Origin: Bacillota bacterium
GTDB taxonomy: Bacteria > Bacillota > Clostridia > Oscillospirales > Oscillospiraceae
Reading direction: 5' to 3'
Length of the DNA: 64,000 bases
NCBI GenBank assembly: GCA_021770445.1
Contig: JAETQY010000002.1
Span: 62,001 to 126,000 of the forward strand
The position numbers were made by a program, and so were the translations under genes. The notes below the pieces were generated by a model. The model was given only the letters and a program-made list of their open reading frames with translations. It was not told the origin of the DNA and searched no databases. Positions 22,149-30,455 of the stretch are shown one piece after another; position 1 is the first letter of the stretch; every line of letters begins with the position of its first letter.

Positions 22149-22583
22149 ATGCTGCCTCACGAATATCTGGACAGTCTGTACCACCTGCGCAATCAGGAGC
22201 AGGCGGAGATTTTAGAGTCCATTGGACGGGCTGCCCAGAGAGAAACCATCCTGACTGCCAATCGTGTTTCAGATCATATTTCTCAACTACGGGCGGAACG
22301 CCGGCCCTTGCTGGAGGCCATTGATTCGGAGATTGAGCGGATGACCGGCTATTGTTCCTCCTGGTACTATAAACTATGGCTGGAAAGCTATAACAACCGA
22401 GGTTTTATCTGGATGGCAACCATCGGGGCGGCGTTCTGCTTTTTTTCCTGGGCTCCGATTAGTGCCCGCGGAAACGGCGGAGCCCTGTCTGGCTCAGACA
22501 TATTTATCGGGATCGTGGCCGCTCTCTCCTTCGTCTGGTCCATTTGGTCCAGCATCATACCGGACTATCAAACCAAGGCCTGA
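22149..22583 (+). CDS. Two-TM membrane protein with N-terminal coiled helix, unknown
   Basis: This 144-residue protein has an N-terminal soluble part (residues 1-75) that is highly helical with heptad-like charge (EQAEILESIGRAAQ..., RRPLLEAIDSEIERM), then two membrane helices around residues 86-106 and 117-136. I recognise no family. It has its own consensus promoter and a terminator, so it is a monocistronic gene. GC content is lower than that of flanking genes, suggesting acquired or fast-evolving sequence. Confidence 0.7.
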   Translation: MLPHEYLDSLYHLRNQEQAEILESIGRAAQRETILTANRVSDHISQLRAERRPLLEAIDSEIERMTGYCSSWYYKLWLESYNNRGFIWMATIGAAFCFFSWAPISARGNGGALSGSDIFIGIVAALSFVWSIWSSIIPDYQTKA

Positions 22584-22609
22584 CCGCCCACCCCTGGAGG
22601 GCGGTTTTT
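22583..22609 (+). terminator. Terminator after the 22149 gene
   Basis: ACCGCCC/GGGCGGT stem, 9-nt loop, then TTTTG. Confidence 0.75.
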
Positions 22610-22611
22610 GT

Positions 22612-22656
22612 AAAAGAAAAGCAGGAGCGGTAAGGCGAAAAGCCTTGCCGCTCCTG
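22612..22656 (-). terminator. Terminator after metF
   Basis: On the minus strand CAGGAGCGGCAAGGC and GCCTTACCGCTCCTG form a 15-bp stem with one mismatch, followed by CTTTTCTTTT. Confidence 0.8.
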
Positions 22657-22671
22657 GTGATTTTATGGACG

Positions 22672-23538
22672 TTATACCTTCCGAATCGAGGAAATGCTCC
22701 CGGCGATCTGCTTGGCCACGTCGGGGTTGTTCATGGTGTACAGGTGGATGCCCTCCACCCCGCCGGCAATGAGGTCGGCGATCTGGTCGATGGCGTAGGC
22801 GATGCCCGCCTCCCGCAGGGCGTCGGGGTGGTCGCCGTACTTGGCCAGAATGCGGGTGAGCTTGCCGGGCATGGATGCCCCGCACATGGACACCATCCGC
22901 TGGATGGACTTGGCGCTGAGCACCGGCATAATGCCCGCCTCTATCGGCACGTTGATCCCGGCGATGCGGGCCCGCTCCAGGAAGCGGAAGAAGTCCTCGT
23001 TGTCGAAGAACAGCTGGCTGACCAGGTGCTGGGCCCCGGCGTCCACCTTTTCCTTCAGGTGGCGGATGTCGCTGACCAGGTCGGGGCTCTCCAGGTGGCC
23101 CTCCGGGTAGCAGGCGGCGGACACGCCGAAGTCCCCCCGGGCCCGGATATAGCTCACCAGCTCGCTGGCATACTTGAAGTCAGTCTTGGGGGGGTAGTCC
23201 GGGTTGACGTCCCCCCGCAGGGCCAGCACATTCTCCACCCCATCGGCCTTCAAATCGGCCAGCAGGCGGTCCACGTCCTCCTTCCCGGCGGCCACGCAGG
23301 TGAGGTGGGCCATGGCGGGGATGTGGTATTGATTATGGATCAGGGCCGCAATATCCCGGGTGGTTCGGTTCACCTGGGAGCCCCCCGCCCCGAAGGTGAC
23401 GCTGATAAAGTCGGGCCGGATATCCTTCAGACCGTCCAGCGTCTGGTAGATGCTGTCGATGGGGTCGTTTTTCTTGGGGGGGAAGACCTCGCAGGAAAAG
23501 ACCGTTTTTCCCTTGCCGAACAGTTCGCACAGTTTCAT
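22672..23538 (-). CDS. metF: 5,10-Methylenetetrahydrofolate reductase
   Basis: MetF reduces methylene-THF to methyl-THF with a flavin cofactor, feeding methionine synthesis or, in acetogens, the methyl branch. The 288-residue TIM-barrel protein carries the family stretches CEVFPPK, ISVTFGAGGS, HLTCVAAG and VLALRGD, plus the QLFFDNEDFFRF segment. It is a plain, short MetF without an extra zinc-rich N-terminus. Neighbouring genes give no pathway clue; it is followed by its own terminator. Confidence 0.95.
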   Translation of the reverse strand: MKLCELFGKGKTVFSCEVFPPKKNDPIDSIYQTLDGLKDIRPDFISVTFGAGGSQVNRTTRDIAALIHNQYHIPAMAHLTCVAAGKEDVDRLLADLKADGVENVLALRGDVNPDYPPKTDFKYASELVSYIRARGDFGVSAACYPEGHLESPDLVSDIRHLKEKVDAGAQHLVSQLFFDNEDFFRFLERARIAGINVPIEAGIMPVLSAKSIQRMVSMCGASMPGKLTRILAKYGDHPDALREAGIAYAIDQIADLIAGGVEGIHLYTMNNPDVAKQIAGSISSIRKV

Positions 23539-23556
23539 GATAATCGCTTCTTTCTG

Positions 23557-23595
23557 TTAAATATCCAGCTCCAACAGGACAGGACAGTGATCGCT
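23557..23595 (-). pseudogene. Remnant of an exoA-like 3' end
   Basis: The minus strand reads SDHCPVLLELDI followed by TAA. This repeats exactly the last 12 residues of the intact exoA gene located 150 bp away, with several synonymous differences. Upstream of it the frame continues as unrelated sequence (RRR). It is therefore a diverged duplicate of the gene end, not a functional ORF. Confidence 0.7.
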
Positions 23596-23669
23596 TCGTC
23601 GTCGCAAAGTCCGCTCCATTCGGAACACCCTGTCGGGTATTCCTCATTTCGCTCCCTTGCTCCTCCTCT

Positions 23670-23710
23670 CCACACACGACCCGCTTCGCTGGGCTCGTGT
23701 GTGGTTTTTT
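23670..23710 (+). terminator. Hairpin with T-run between metF and exoA
   Basis: CCACACACGA and TCGTGTGTGG flank a 15-nt inner segment that itself can pair (CCC...GGG); six T residues follow on the plus strand. Adjacent genes are on the minus strand, so it faces the wrong way for them and seems to belong to the inserted segment. Confidence 0.55.
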
Positions 23711-24467
23711 ATATATCCAGCTCCAGCAGCACTGGGCAGTGGTCGCTTCCTTCAATGTTGGACAGTATTTCAGCCCGAAGGATCTTGTCCTTCAAGCGGT
23801 CGGAGACGATGAAGTAGTCGATGCGCCACCCCGCGTTGTTCTTCCGGGCGTTGAAGCGGTAGGACCACCAGGAGTAGGCCCCCTCCTTGTCCGGGTAGAG
23901 ATACCGGAAGGTGTCAGTGAAGCCGGAGGCGAGCAGGGCGGTCAGCTTCTCCCGCTCCTGGTCGGAGAACCCGGCGTTTCCCCGGTTGGTCTTGGGGTTT
24001 TTCAGGTCGATCTCCTCATGGGCCACGTTCAGGTCACCGCAGTAGATCACCGGCTTTGTTTTGTCCAGGGACATGAGGTAGTCCCGCAGGTCGTCCTCCC
24101 ACTCCATCCGGTAGTCGATCCGCTTCAAGCCATCCTGGGCGTTGGGGGTGTAGCAGCACACCAGGTAAAACTTCTCGTACTCCAGGGTGATGAGCCGGCC
24201 CTCGTGGTCGTGGACGTCCATGTCCATACCGTAAGCGGCGTCAATAGGGGCGTGGGGGGTAAAGACGGCCGTTCCCGAGTAGCCCTTTTTCTCCGCTGAG
24301 TTCCAAAACTCGTGGATTCCCTCCCCTAGAGGGACGTCGGCCTGGCCTCGCTCCATCTTGGTCTCCTGGAGGCAGAGAAAGTCGGGGGCCGTGCCCTGAT
24401 AGAAGTCGATGAACCCCTTTTTCATGCAGGCCCGCAGGCCGTTGACGTTCCAGGAAATGAAAACCAT
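23709..24467 (-). CDS. exoA: Exodeoxyribonuclease III / AP endonuclease
   Basis: This xth-family enzyme cleaves 5' to abasic sites and acts as a 3' exonuclease in base-excision repair. The 252-residue protein shows the EEP-fold motifs: ISWNVNGLRA, the metal-binding LQETKM, GDLNVAHEEID, TDTFRYLYPD-YSWWSYR and the terminal GSDHCPVLLELDI. I start at the ATG at 24467 after GGAAGGAG, removing 39 residues of the track ORF. A diverged copy of its last 12 codons lies downstream. Confidence 0.95.
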   Translation of the reverse strand: MVFISWNVNGLRACMKKGFIDFYQGTAPDFLCLQETKMERGQADVPLGEGIHEFWNSAEKKGYSGTAVFTPHAPIDAAYGMDMDVHDHEGRLITLEYEKFYLVCCYTPNAQDGLKRIDYRMEWEDDLRDYLMSLDKTKPVIYCGDLNVAHEEIDLKNPKTNRGNAGFSDQEREKLTALLASGFTDTFRYLYPDKEGAYSWWSYRFNARKNNAGWRIDYFIVSDRLKDKILRAEILSNIEGSDHCPVLLELDI

Positions 24468-24543
24468 AGCGCGCTCCTTCCGGCGGTGGTCATCCCGCTG
24501 AGTTTCCCCCATTATACGCCGAAAAGGTCGGTTTTGCAAGAGG

Positions 24544-24569
24544 AAAGCCCTCCCCTGGGGGAGGGCTTT
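24544..24569 (-). terminator. Terminator after the aldose epimerase gene
   Basis: AAAGCCCTCCCC and GGGGAGGGCTTT form a 12-bp stem with a very short loop, followed by TCCTCTT on the minus strand. Confidence 0.7.
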
Positions 24570-24573
24570 CAAC

Positions 24574-25440
24574 TCACTGGACATATAAGGTGTAGGTTAG
24601 GCGCTTCTCGCTCCCCGGCTGGAGGACGGTGCAGAAGGGCTTGTCCTCAAATTTTCCGCTCTCGTTGTCCCAGGCGGCGCAGCCCTGCCAGGGCTCCAGA
24701 CACAGGAAGGGCGCCCCCGGCTTGGTCCAGAAGGCCACCATGGGGAACTCGTGGAAGTCCAACCGCACCCCCCGGCCAGTACCCCGGTGGAGCAGGGATA
24801 CGTTCCCGGAGCGGAGCATACTGAAAATGATGGTATCCATCTGAGCGAAGTCATCATAATTCAGGGCGATTCGGTTTCCGTCCAGCATGGGCTTTCGGCC
24901 GTCGTGGCGGATGATACCCTGGGCGTTGAGCAGATGGCTGTCGGCCTGCTCCAGCATATCGAAGACCAGGTCGTAGTCCTCAAACCGCTCCCCCTCCGGA
25001 ATGCGGATGGCGGTGTGGCCGCCCACGCAGAAGGGCATGGGAGCGGAGCCGGTGTTGGTCACGGCAAAGGTGGTGGCAAAGCCGTCCTCCAGCAGCCGGT
25101 GGGTCACCTTCAGAGAGAAGGGGAAGGGGTAGCATTTTAAGGTCTCCTCATTTTCCCGCAGCTCCAGAGTGACAAAGTCCTCCCCCTGATCCACGGGGGT
25201 AAACTCCATCCCCCGGGCAAAGCCGTGGCGGCCCATCTCGTAGATCTTGCCGCCGATGTCCACCTTTCCGTCCTTCAGGGAGCCCACGATGGGAAACAGG
25301 ATAGGGTTCTGTCCCGCCCAGAAGGCCGGGTCCCCCTCCCAGACATACTCCTGACCCTTCTCGTCCTTCAGGGAGACCAGCTCCCCGCCCAGGCTCCGGG
25401 CCACGGCCCGCAGATTTCCCTTTTTCAGCTCAATTATCAT
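24574..25440 (-). CDS. Aldose 1-epimerase family protein
   Basis: This 288-residue beta-sandwich protein is of the galactose mutarotase superfamily, closest in look to LacX/YphB-like members. GRHGFARGMEF contains the conserved Arg/His pair, and FCVGGHTAIRIP and the C-terminal CLEPWQGCAAWD, with its Glu, supply the usual catalytic positions. It likely interconverts anomers of a hexose or a sugar phosphate; the substrate is not specified by sequence. It sits next to an NSS transporter gene on the same strand with 15 bp between them. Confidence 0.9.
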   Translation of the reverse strand: MIIELKKGNLRAVARSLGGELVSLKDEKGQEYVWEGDPAFWAGQNPILFPIVGSLKDGKVDIGGKIYEMGRHGFARGMEFTPVDQGEDFVTLELRENEETLKCYPFPFSLKVTHRLLEDGFATTFAVTNTGSAPMPFCVGGHTAIRIPEGERFEDYDLVFDMLEQADSHLLNAQGIIRHDGRKPMLDGNRIALNYDDFAQMDTIIFSMLRSGNVSLLHRGTGRGVRLDFHEFPMVAFWTKPGAPFLCLEPWQGCAAWDNESGKFEDKPFCTVLQPGSEKRLTYTLYVQ

Positions 25441-25455
25441 AGCTTGCCTCCTATC

Positions 25456-26787
25456 TTAGAACGCTACTTTCAGGAACAGAGCTACACAGCACAGAATGAT
25501 GGCACAGGGGACATAGAAGTACCGGCCCACGCTGTACCAGAGCTGCCCGGCGGGCTTTCTGGCCCCCCGGCTGATTTCCTCCATCAGCTCCTCCCGCCTC
25601 ATGATCCAGAACCAGGACACAGCCCCCAGGGTGGCTCCGATAGGGATGATATAGATGGACACGATGTCCATCCAGGGGCCCCACTTGAAGATGGGCTCCA
25701 TGTTCAGGCCGATGCCTAAGCAGATGACGCACAGGATGGCCAGCATGGCCTTCCGGTTCAGCCTGGGGAAGCGGTGGAGGAGGGACTCGCCCACCGCCTC
25801 AAACATGTTCTGGAGGGAGCTCACCCCGGCAAACACCATGGCGGTGTACAGGATGACGGCGAACAGCCGGCCCAGGGGGATGTCCTGTAGGATACGGGGC
25901 AGGGTGACGAAGAGGAGGGAGGGCCCGGCCCCCACGTCCAGCCCGTAGGCGAAGCAGGCGGGGATGATCACCAGGGCGGCCACCAGGGCGGCGATGGTGT
26001 CAAAGAGGGCGGTCTGGCGTGCCAGGGAGACCACGTCCTCCTCTGGGGACAGGTAGGCCCCGTAGACGATCATGCCGCTGCCCGTGATGGACAGGGAGAA
26101 GAAGGCCTGGCCCATAGCCCAGATCCACACCATGGGATTCAGAAGGTCTTTCCACCGGGGGGTAAACATATACTTATAGCCCTCGGCGGCTCCGGGCAGG
26201 AAGGCCACCCGAACAGCCAGGATGAGGAAGATGATGAAGAACAGGGGCATCATCACCTTGTTGGTCCGCTCAATGCTCCTGGCCCCCAGCAGGAGGGTGA
26301 GCAGGGTACCCACGACCACGATTACGTGGAAGGGGACCACTGAGTAATTGTTCAGGGAGAAGCCCTCAAACCAGGGCTGGGGGTCCACTGTCATCAGCGA
26401 GCCGCCCACCGAGGCGGAAAAGGCCTTGAGCACATAGGCGATGATAACGGCGTAGCCCAGGGCGATGCACATGGACCCGGCCAGGGGCAGCCAGCCCAGC
26501 AGACCGCCCGTCTTGCCCAGGCCCTTCTTCCGGCTGGCCCAGGCCATCTCGTAGGAGCCCAGGGTGCCGGTGTGGGCCCGGCGGCCCACAGCGTACTCCG
26601 CCGACAGGCCAACCGTGCCGAACAGGGCGATGAAAAACAGATAGGCCAGTAAAAAGGCACCGCCCCCGTTGCTCCCCATCTTGGCGGGAAAACCCCACAC
26701 GTTGGCCATGCCCACGGCGGAGCCCACCGCGGAGAGGACGAAGCCCCAGCCGCTGGAAAACCGGTGTTTTTTGTTGTCTGTACTCAT
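25456..26787 (-). CDS. Neurotransmitter:sodium symporter (NSS/SNF) family transporter
   Basis: This 443-residue, 11-12 helix protein has the LeuT-fold NSS signature: FVLSAVGSAVGMANVWGFPAKMGSNGGGAFLLAY in TM1 and AMGQAFFSLSITGSGMIVYGAY in TM6. It is a sodium-coupled importer, probably of an amino acid; a Gly/Ala/Leu-like substrate cannot be specified. The ATG at 26787 is preceded by AAGGAGAG; the track start adds 31 residues that overlap the promoter. It is expressed divergently from nagB. Confidence 0.93.
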   Translation of the reverse strand: MSTDNKKHRFSSGWGFVLSAVGSAVGMANVWGFPAKMGSNGGGAFLLAYLFFIALFGTVGLSAEYAVGRRAHTGTLGSYEMAWASRKKGLGKTGGLLGWLPLAGSMCIALGYAVIIAYVLKAFSASVGGSLMTVDPQPWFEGFSLNNYSVVPFHVIVVVGTLLTLLLGARSIERTNKVMMPLFFIIFLILAVRVAFLPGAAEGYKYMFTPRWKDLLNPMVWIWAMGQAFFSLSITGSGMIVYGAYLSPEEDVVSLARQTALFDTIAALVAALVIIPACFAYGLDVGAGPSLLFVTLPRILQDIPLGRLFAVILYTAMVFAGVSSLQNMFEAVGESLLHRFPRLNRKAMLAILCVICLGIGLNMEPIFKWGPWMDIVSIYIIPIGATLGAVSWFWIMRREELMEEISRGARKPAGQLWYSVGRYFYVPCAIILCCVALFLKVAF

Positions 26788-26851
26788 ATTCTCTCTCCTT
26801 GATTTTGTCCGGCGCGTTTCCTCCGGACACAGTGCGCTTTCAGCACGAATG

Positions 26852-26880
26852 ATTATACTATAAAGTGGACAAAAACACAA
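26852..26880 (-). promoter_or_regulatory. Promoter of the NSS transporter gene
   Basis: On the minus strand TTGTGT and a perfect TATAAT are separated by 17 bp. Confidence 0.65.
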
Positions 26881-26911
26881 TGAAAATCTCCGATTTTTTT
26901 GCAGATTTAAC

Positions 26912-26940
26912 TGGACTTGTTTTCTCCGGCGTGGTATGAT
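26912..26940 (+). promoter_or_regulatory. Promoter of nagBA
   Basis: TGGACT and TATGAT are separated by 17 bp upstream of nagB. Confidence 0.55.
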
Positions 26941-27020
26941 GATACCAAAGGCGCAAGGTCGTTAATCCATTATTTTTTGAAACGCAGTTGACCCAATATT
27001 TTTGGAAGGAGTAATGTGTC

Positions 27021-27767
27021 ATGAGAATCTATCGTGAAAAAGACTACGAGGCTATGAGCTGCCGAGCCGCTCAGATCATCGCCGCGGAGATCACCCACAA
27101 CCCCGCCTGCCTGCTGGGCCTGGCCACCGGCTCCACCCCCGAGGGGGCCTACCGCTATCTGGTGGACTGGTATAAAAAGGGCTGCCTCAGCTTTAAGGAC
27201 GTGCGCTCTGTCAACCTGGACGAGTATGTGGGCCTGGCCCCCGACCACGATCAGAGCTACCGCTACTTCATGCAGAGCAATCTGTTCGACCATGTGGACA
27301 TCGCCCCTGAGCACACCCGGGTGCCCGACGGCCTGACCAAGGACGCCAAGGCCTTCTGCGACGAGTACGACGCCTATATCCGCGCCCAGGGCTATGTGGA
27401 CCTACAGCTGCTGGGCATCGGCCGTAACGGCCACATCGGCTTCAATGAGCCGGGGGACTGCTTCGTGAAGGAGACCCACGTGGTGGACCTGGCCGAGAGC
27501 ACTATCGACGCCAACGCCCGCTTCTTCGCCAGCCGGGACGACGTGCCCAAGCAGGCCATCAGCATGGGCATGGGCGCCATCATGGGGGCCAAGAAGGTGC
27601 TGCTGTGCGCCAGCGGTGAGGAGAAGGCGGACGCCATCTGCGGCTCCGTCCTGGGGGCCATCTCCCCCAAGTGCCCCGGCTCCATCCTCCAGCTCCACCC
27701 CAACGTGGTCGTCGTGGTTGACGAGGCCGCCTTCAGCAAGCTGGCCGCCGCCGGGTTCCAGGCATGA
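27021..27767 (+). CDS. nagB: Glucosamine-6-phosphate deaminase
   Basis: NagB converts glucosamine-6-phosphate to fructose-6-phosphate and ammonia. The 248-residue protein carries GLATGSTPEGAY, the catalytic Asp in VNLDEYVGL, and GIGRNGHIGFNEPG. The gene starts after GGAAGGAG and overlaps nagA by 4 bp (ATGA), so the two steps of N-acetylglucosamine-6-phosphate breakdown are translationally coupled. The order B-A is reversed relative to many genomes. A putative multitask sugar ABC ATPase follows. Confidence 0.97.
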   Translation: MRIYREKDYEAMSCRAAQIIAAEITHNPACLLGLATGSTPEGAYRYLVDWYKKGCLSFKDVRSVNLDEYVGLAPDHDQSYRYFMQSNLFDHVDIAPEHTRVPDGLTKDAKAFCDEYDAYIRAQGYVDLQLLGIGRNGHIGFNEPGDCFVKETHVVDLAESTIDANARFFASRDDVPKQAISMGMGAIMGAKKVLLCASGEEKADAICGSVLGAISPKCPGSILQLHPNVVVVVDEAAFSKLAAAGFQA

Positions 27768-28891
27768 GGATTACAAACGGTCAGGTCTTTGACCTGAAAG
27801 AGGGCTTCATCCGCCGGGACCTGTGTACCGACGGCGCCCTGATCGCCAAAACCAGCGGGGACGGGGACGTCCTGGACGCCGCGGGCTGCTACGTCATCCC
27901 CGGCCTGGTGGACGTCCACTTCCACGGCTGCGTGGGGGAGGACTTTTCCGACGCCACCCCCGATGGCCTGCAAAAGATCGCCGACTTTGAGCTGTCCCAG
28001 GGTGTCACCTACATCTGCCCCGCCGGCATGACCCTCCCCGAGGACCAGCTCACCGCCATCTGCAAGAACACCGCCGCCCACCGGAAGCACAACGCCGGCG
28101 GCGCCGAGGTGGTGGGAGCCCACCTGGAGGGACCCTTCCTGTGCATGGCCAAGAAGGGCGCCCAGAACGGGGACTACCTCCACGACCCGGACGGGGCCAT
28201 GCTGGAACGCCTCCAAAAGGCGGCGGAGGGCTGCGTTAAGCTGGTCACTCTGGCCCCGGAGCAGCCCAACTCGGTGGAATTTATCAAAGCGGCGGCGAAG
28301 ATGGGCATCCACGTCTCGGTGGGTCACACGGTGGCCGATTACGAGACGGCCAAGGCCGCCTTTGAGGCGGGGGCGGACCACGCCACCCACCTGTACAACG
28401 CTATGCCCCCCCTGGCCCACCGGGACCCCGGGGTCATCGGCGCGGCCTGGGAGGATCCCTCCGTCATGCCCGAGCTGATCTGCGACGGCATCCACATCCA
28501 CCCGGCCGTGGTGCGCCTCACCTTCGGCCTATTCGGCAAGGAGCGGATGATTATCATTTCCGACTCCCTCCGGGCCACCGGTATGCCCGACGGGGAGTAC
28601 CCCTTCGGCGGCCAGATGATCGAGGTCCACGGCAACCGGGCCACCATCCTGGGCCACCCGGAGACCCTGGCCGGCTCCGTCACCAGCCTGATGGGCTGCC
28701 TGCGCCAGGCGGTGTCCTTCGGCATCCCCGTGGCCGACGCCGTGCGGGCCTGCACCTACAACCCCGCCAGGTCCATCGGCATTGACGACCGCACCGGCAC
28801 CCTGGACGAGGGCAAGGAGGCCAGCATCGTGCTGCTGGACGAGAAGGACCTGTCCATCAAGGCCATCGTCTTTAAGGGACAGGTGGTATAG
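27764..28891 (+). CDS. nagA: N-acetylglucosamine-6-phosphate deacetylase
   Basis: NagA removes acetate from GlcNAc-6-P, giving the substrate of NagB. The 375-residue amidohydrolase has the metal and substrate motifs HFHG (about residue 46), HLEGPF, HVSVGHTVADYETA, HATHLYNAM and the catalytic region IISDSLRATGMPDGEY. It is cotranscribed with nagB. The hydrolase domain is complete and of usual length. Together they recycle amino sugars from peptidoglycan, mucin or chitin into glycolysis. Confidence 0.96.
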   Translation: MRITNGQVFDLKEGFIRRDLCTDGALIAKTSGDGDVLDAAGCYVIPGLVDVHFHGCVGEDFSDATPDGLQKIADFELSQGVTYICPAGMTLPEDQLTAICKNTAAHRKHNAGGAEVVGAHLEGPFLCMAKKGAQNGDYLHDPDGAMLERLQKAAEGCVKLVTLAPEQPNSVEFIKAAAKMGIHVSVGHTVADYETAKAAFEAGADHATHLYNAMPPLAHRDPGVIGAAWEDPSVMPELICDGIHIHPAVVRLTFGLFGKERMIIISDSLRATGMPDGEYPFGGQMIEVHGNRATILGHPETLAGSVTSLMGCLRQAVSFGIPVADAVRACTYNPARSIGIDDRTGTLDEGKEASIVLLDEKDLSIKAIVFKGQVV

Positions 28892-28922
28892 CCCCCACGG
28901 TAAACAGGGGAAGTTCTTTTTC

Positions 28923-28950
28923 GGTTCCTTTTTCTTTCAAGAAAAAGGAA
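28923..28950. repeat. Perfect 13-bp AT-rich inverted repeat after nagA
   Basis: GTTCCTTTTTCTT and AAGAAAAAGGAAC with a 2-nt centre form a strong hairpin without a T-run on the plus strand. A second stem, GGCGGG/CCCGCC, lies at 28970-28983, followed by TTTCC, and together they may end nagBA. The AT arm resembles a repeat frequent in Clostridia, but only one copy is here. Confidence 0.5.
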
Positions 28951-28983
28951 CAAAACCCCCGTTGGAGTGGGCGGGTCCGCCCG

Positions 28984-29175
28984 CCTTTCCAAATATAATC
29001 CACGGGTCGGGCTGCTACTCCATCACTATAGCGCCCGGCACCAAACAAAAAGGAGGAAAAACCCGCTGCGGCTTGCGGTACGGCAGTGTGGAGACCTGTC
29101 GTAAAGCCCCTGGGGACTACGCTGCTCCAGGGCGAGGTGGAATGGCGGAGGCCGTTTCATCAAAGCCGAACGCAA
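28984..29175 (+). promoter_or_regulatory. Long structured leader before the sugar ABC ATPase
   Basis: A TATAAT lies at 28993-28998, followed by about 170 nt with several dyads: CCGC-UGC/GCA-GUGG near 29058-29090, and a GCCCCUGG/CCAGGGC stem near 29107-29133. The ATG at 29176 has no Shine-Dalgarno site at normal spacing; GGAGG ends 24 nt upstream, and an unused AAGGAGG lies at 29050. The stretch ACTATAGCGCCCGG recalls the cleavage site of glmS ribozymes, but the rest of that core is missing. The class of leader is unassigned. Confidence 0.45.
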
Positions 29176-30366
<1,191 letters not shown>

Positions 30367-30392
30367 GCGCATTCTTCCTCCCACGGAACATA

Positions 30393-30432
30393 CCGGCCCC
30401 GCCTGTGATGGACAGGCGGGGCCGGCTTTTTG
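30393..30432 (+). terminator. Terminator after msmK
   Basis: CCGGCCCCGCCTGT and ACAGGCGGGGCCGG form a perfect 14-bp stem, 5-nt loop, then CTTTTTG. The convergent potCD gene ends 24 bp away. Confidence 0.9.
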
Positions 30433-30455
30433 TCAAAGGCACAGGGAAAGGAGCA

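Noticed and set aside
23670-23710. Terminator for metF or exoA
   Set aside because: The T-run is on the plus strand while both genes are on the minus strand, so it cannot terminate either of them in the normal way.
29030-29175. glmS-type ribozyme before the msmK gene
   Set aside because: Only the ATAGCGCC start and a loose GCGAGG...GGCGGA similarity are present. The P1 partner strand and the AUCGAA...UUCGGCGGAUG core are missing, so I describe it as an unassigned leader instead.
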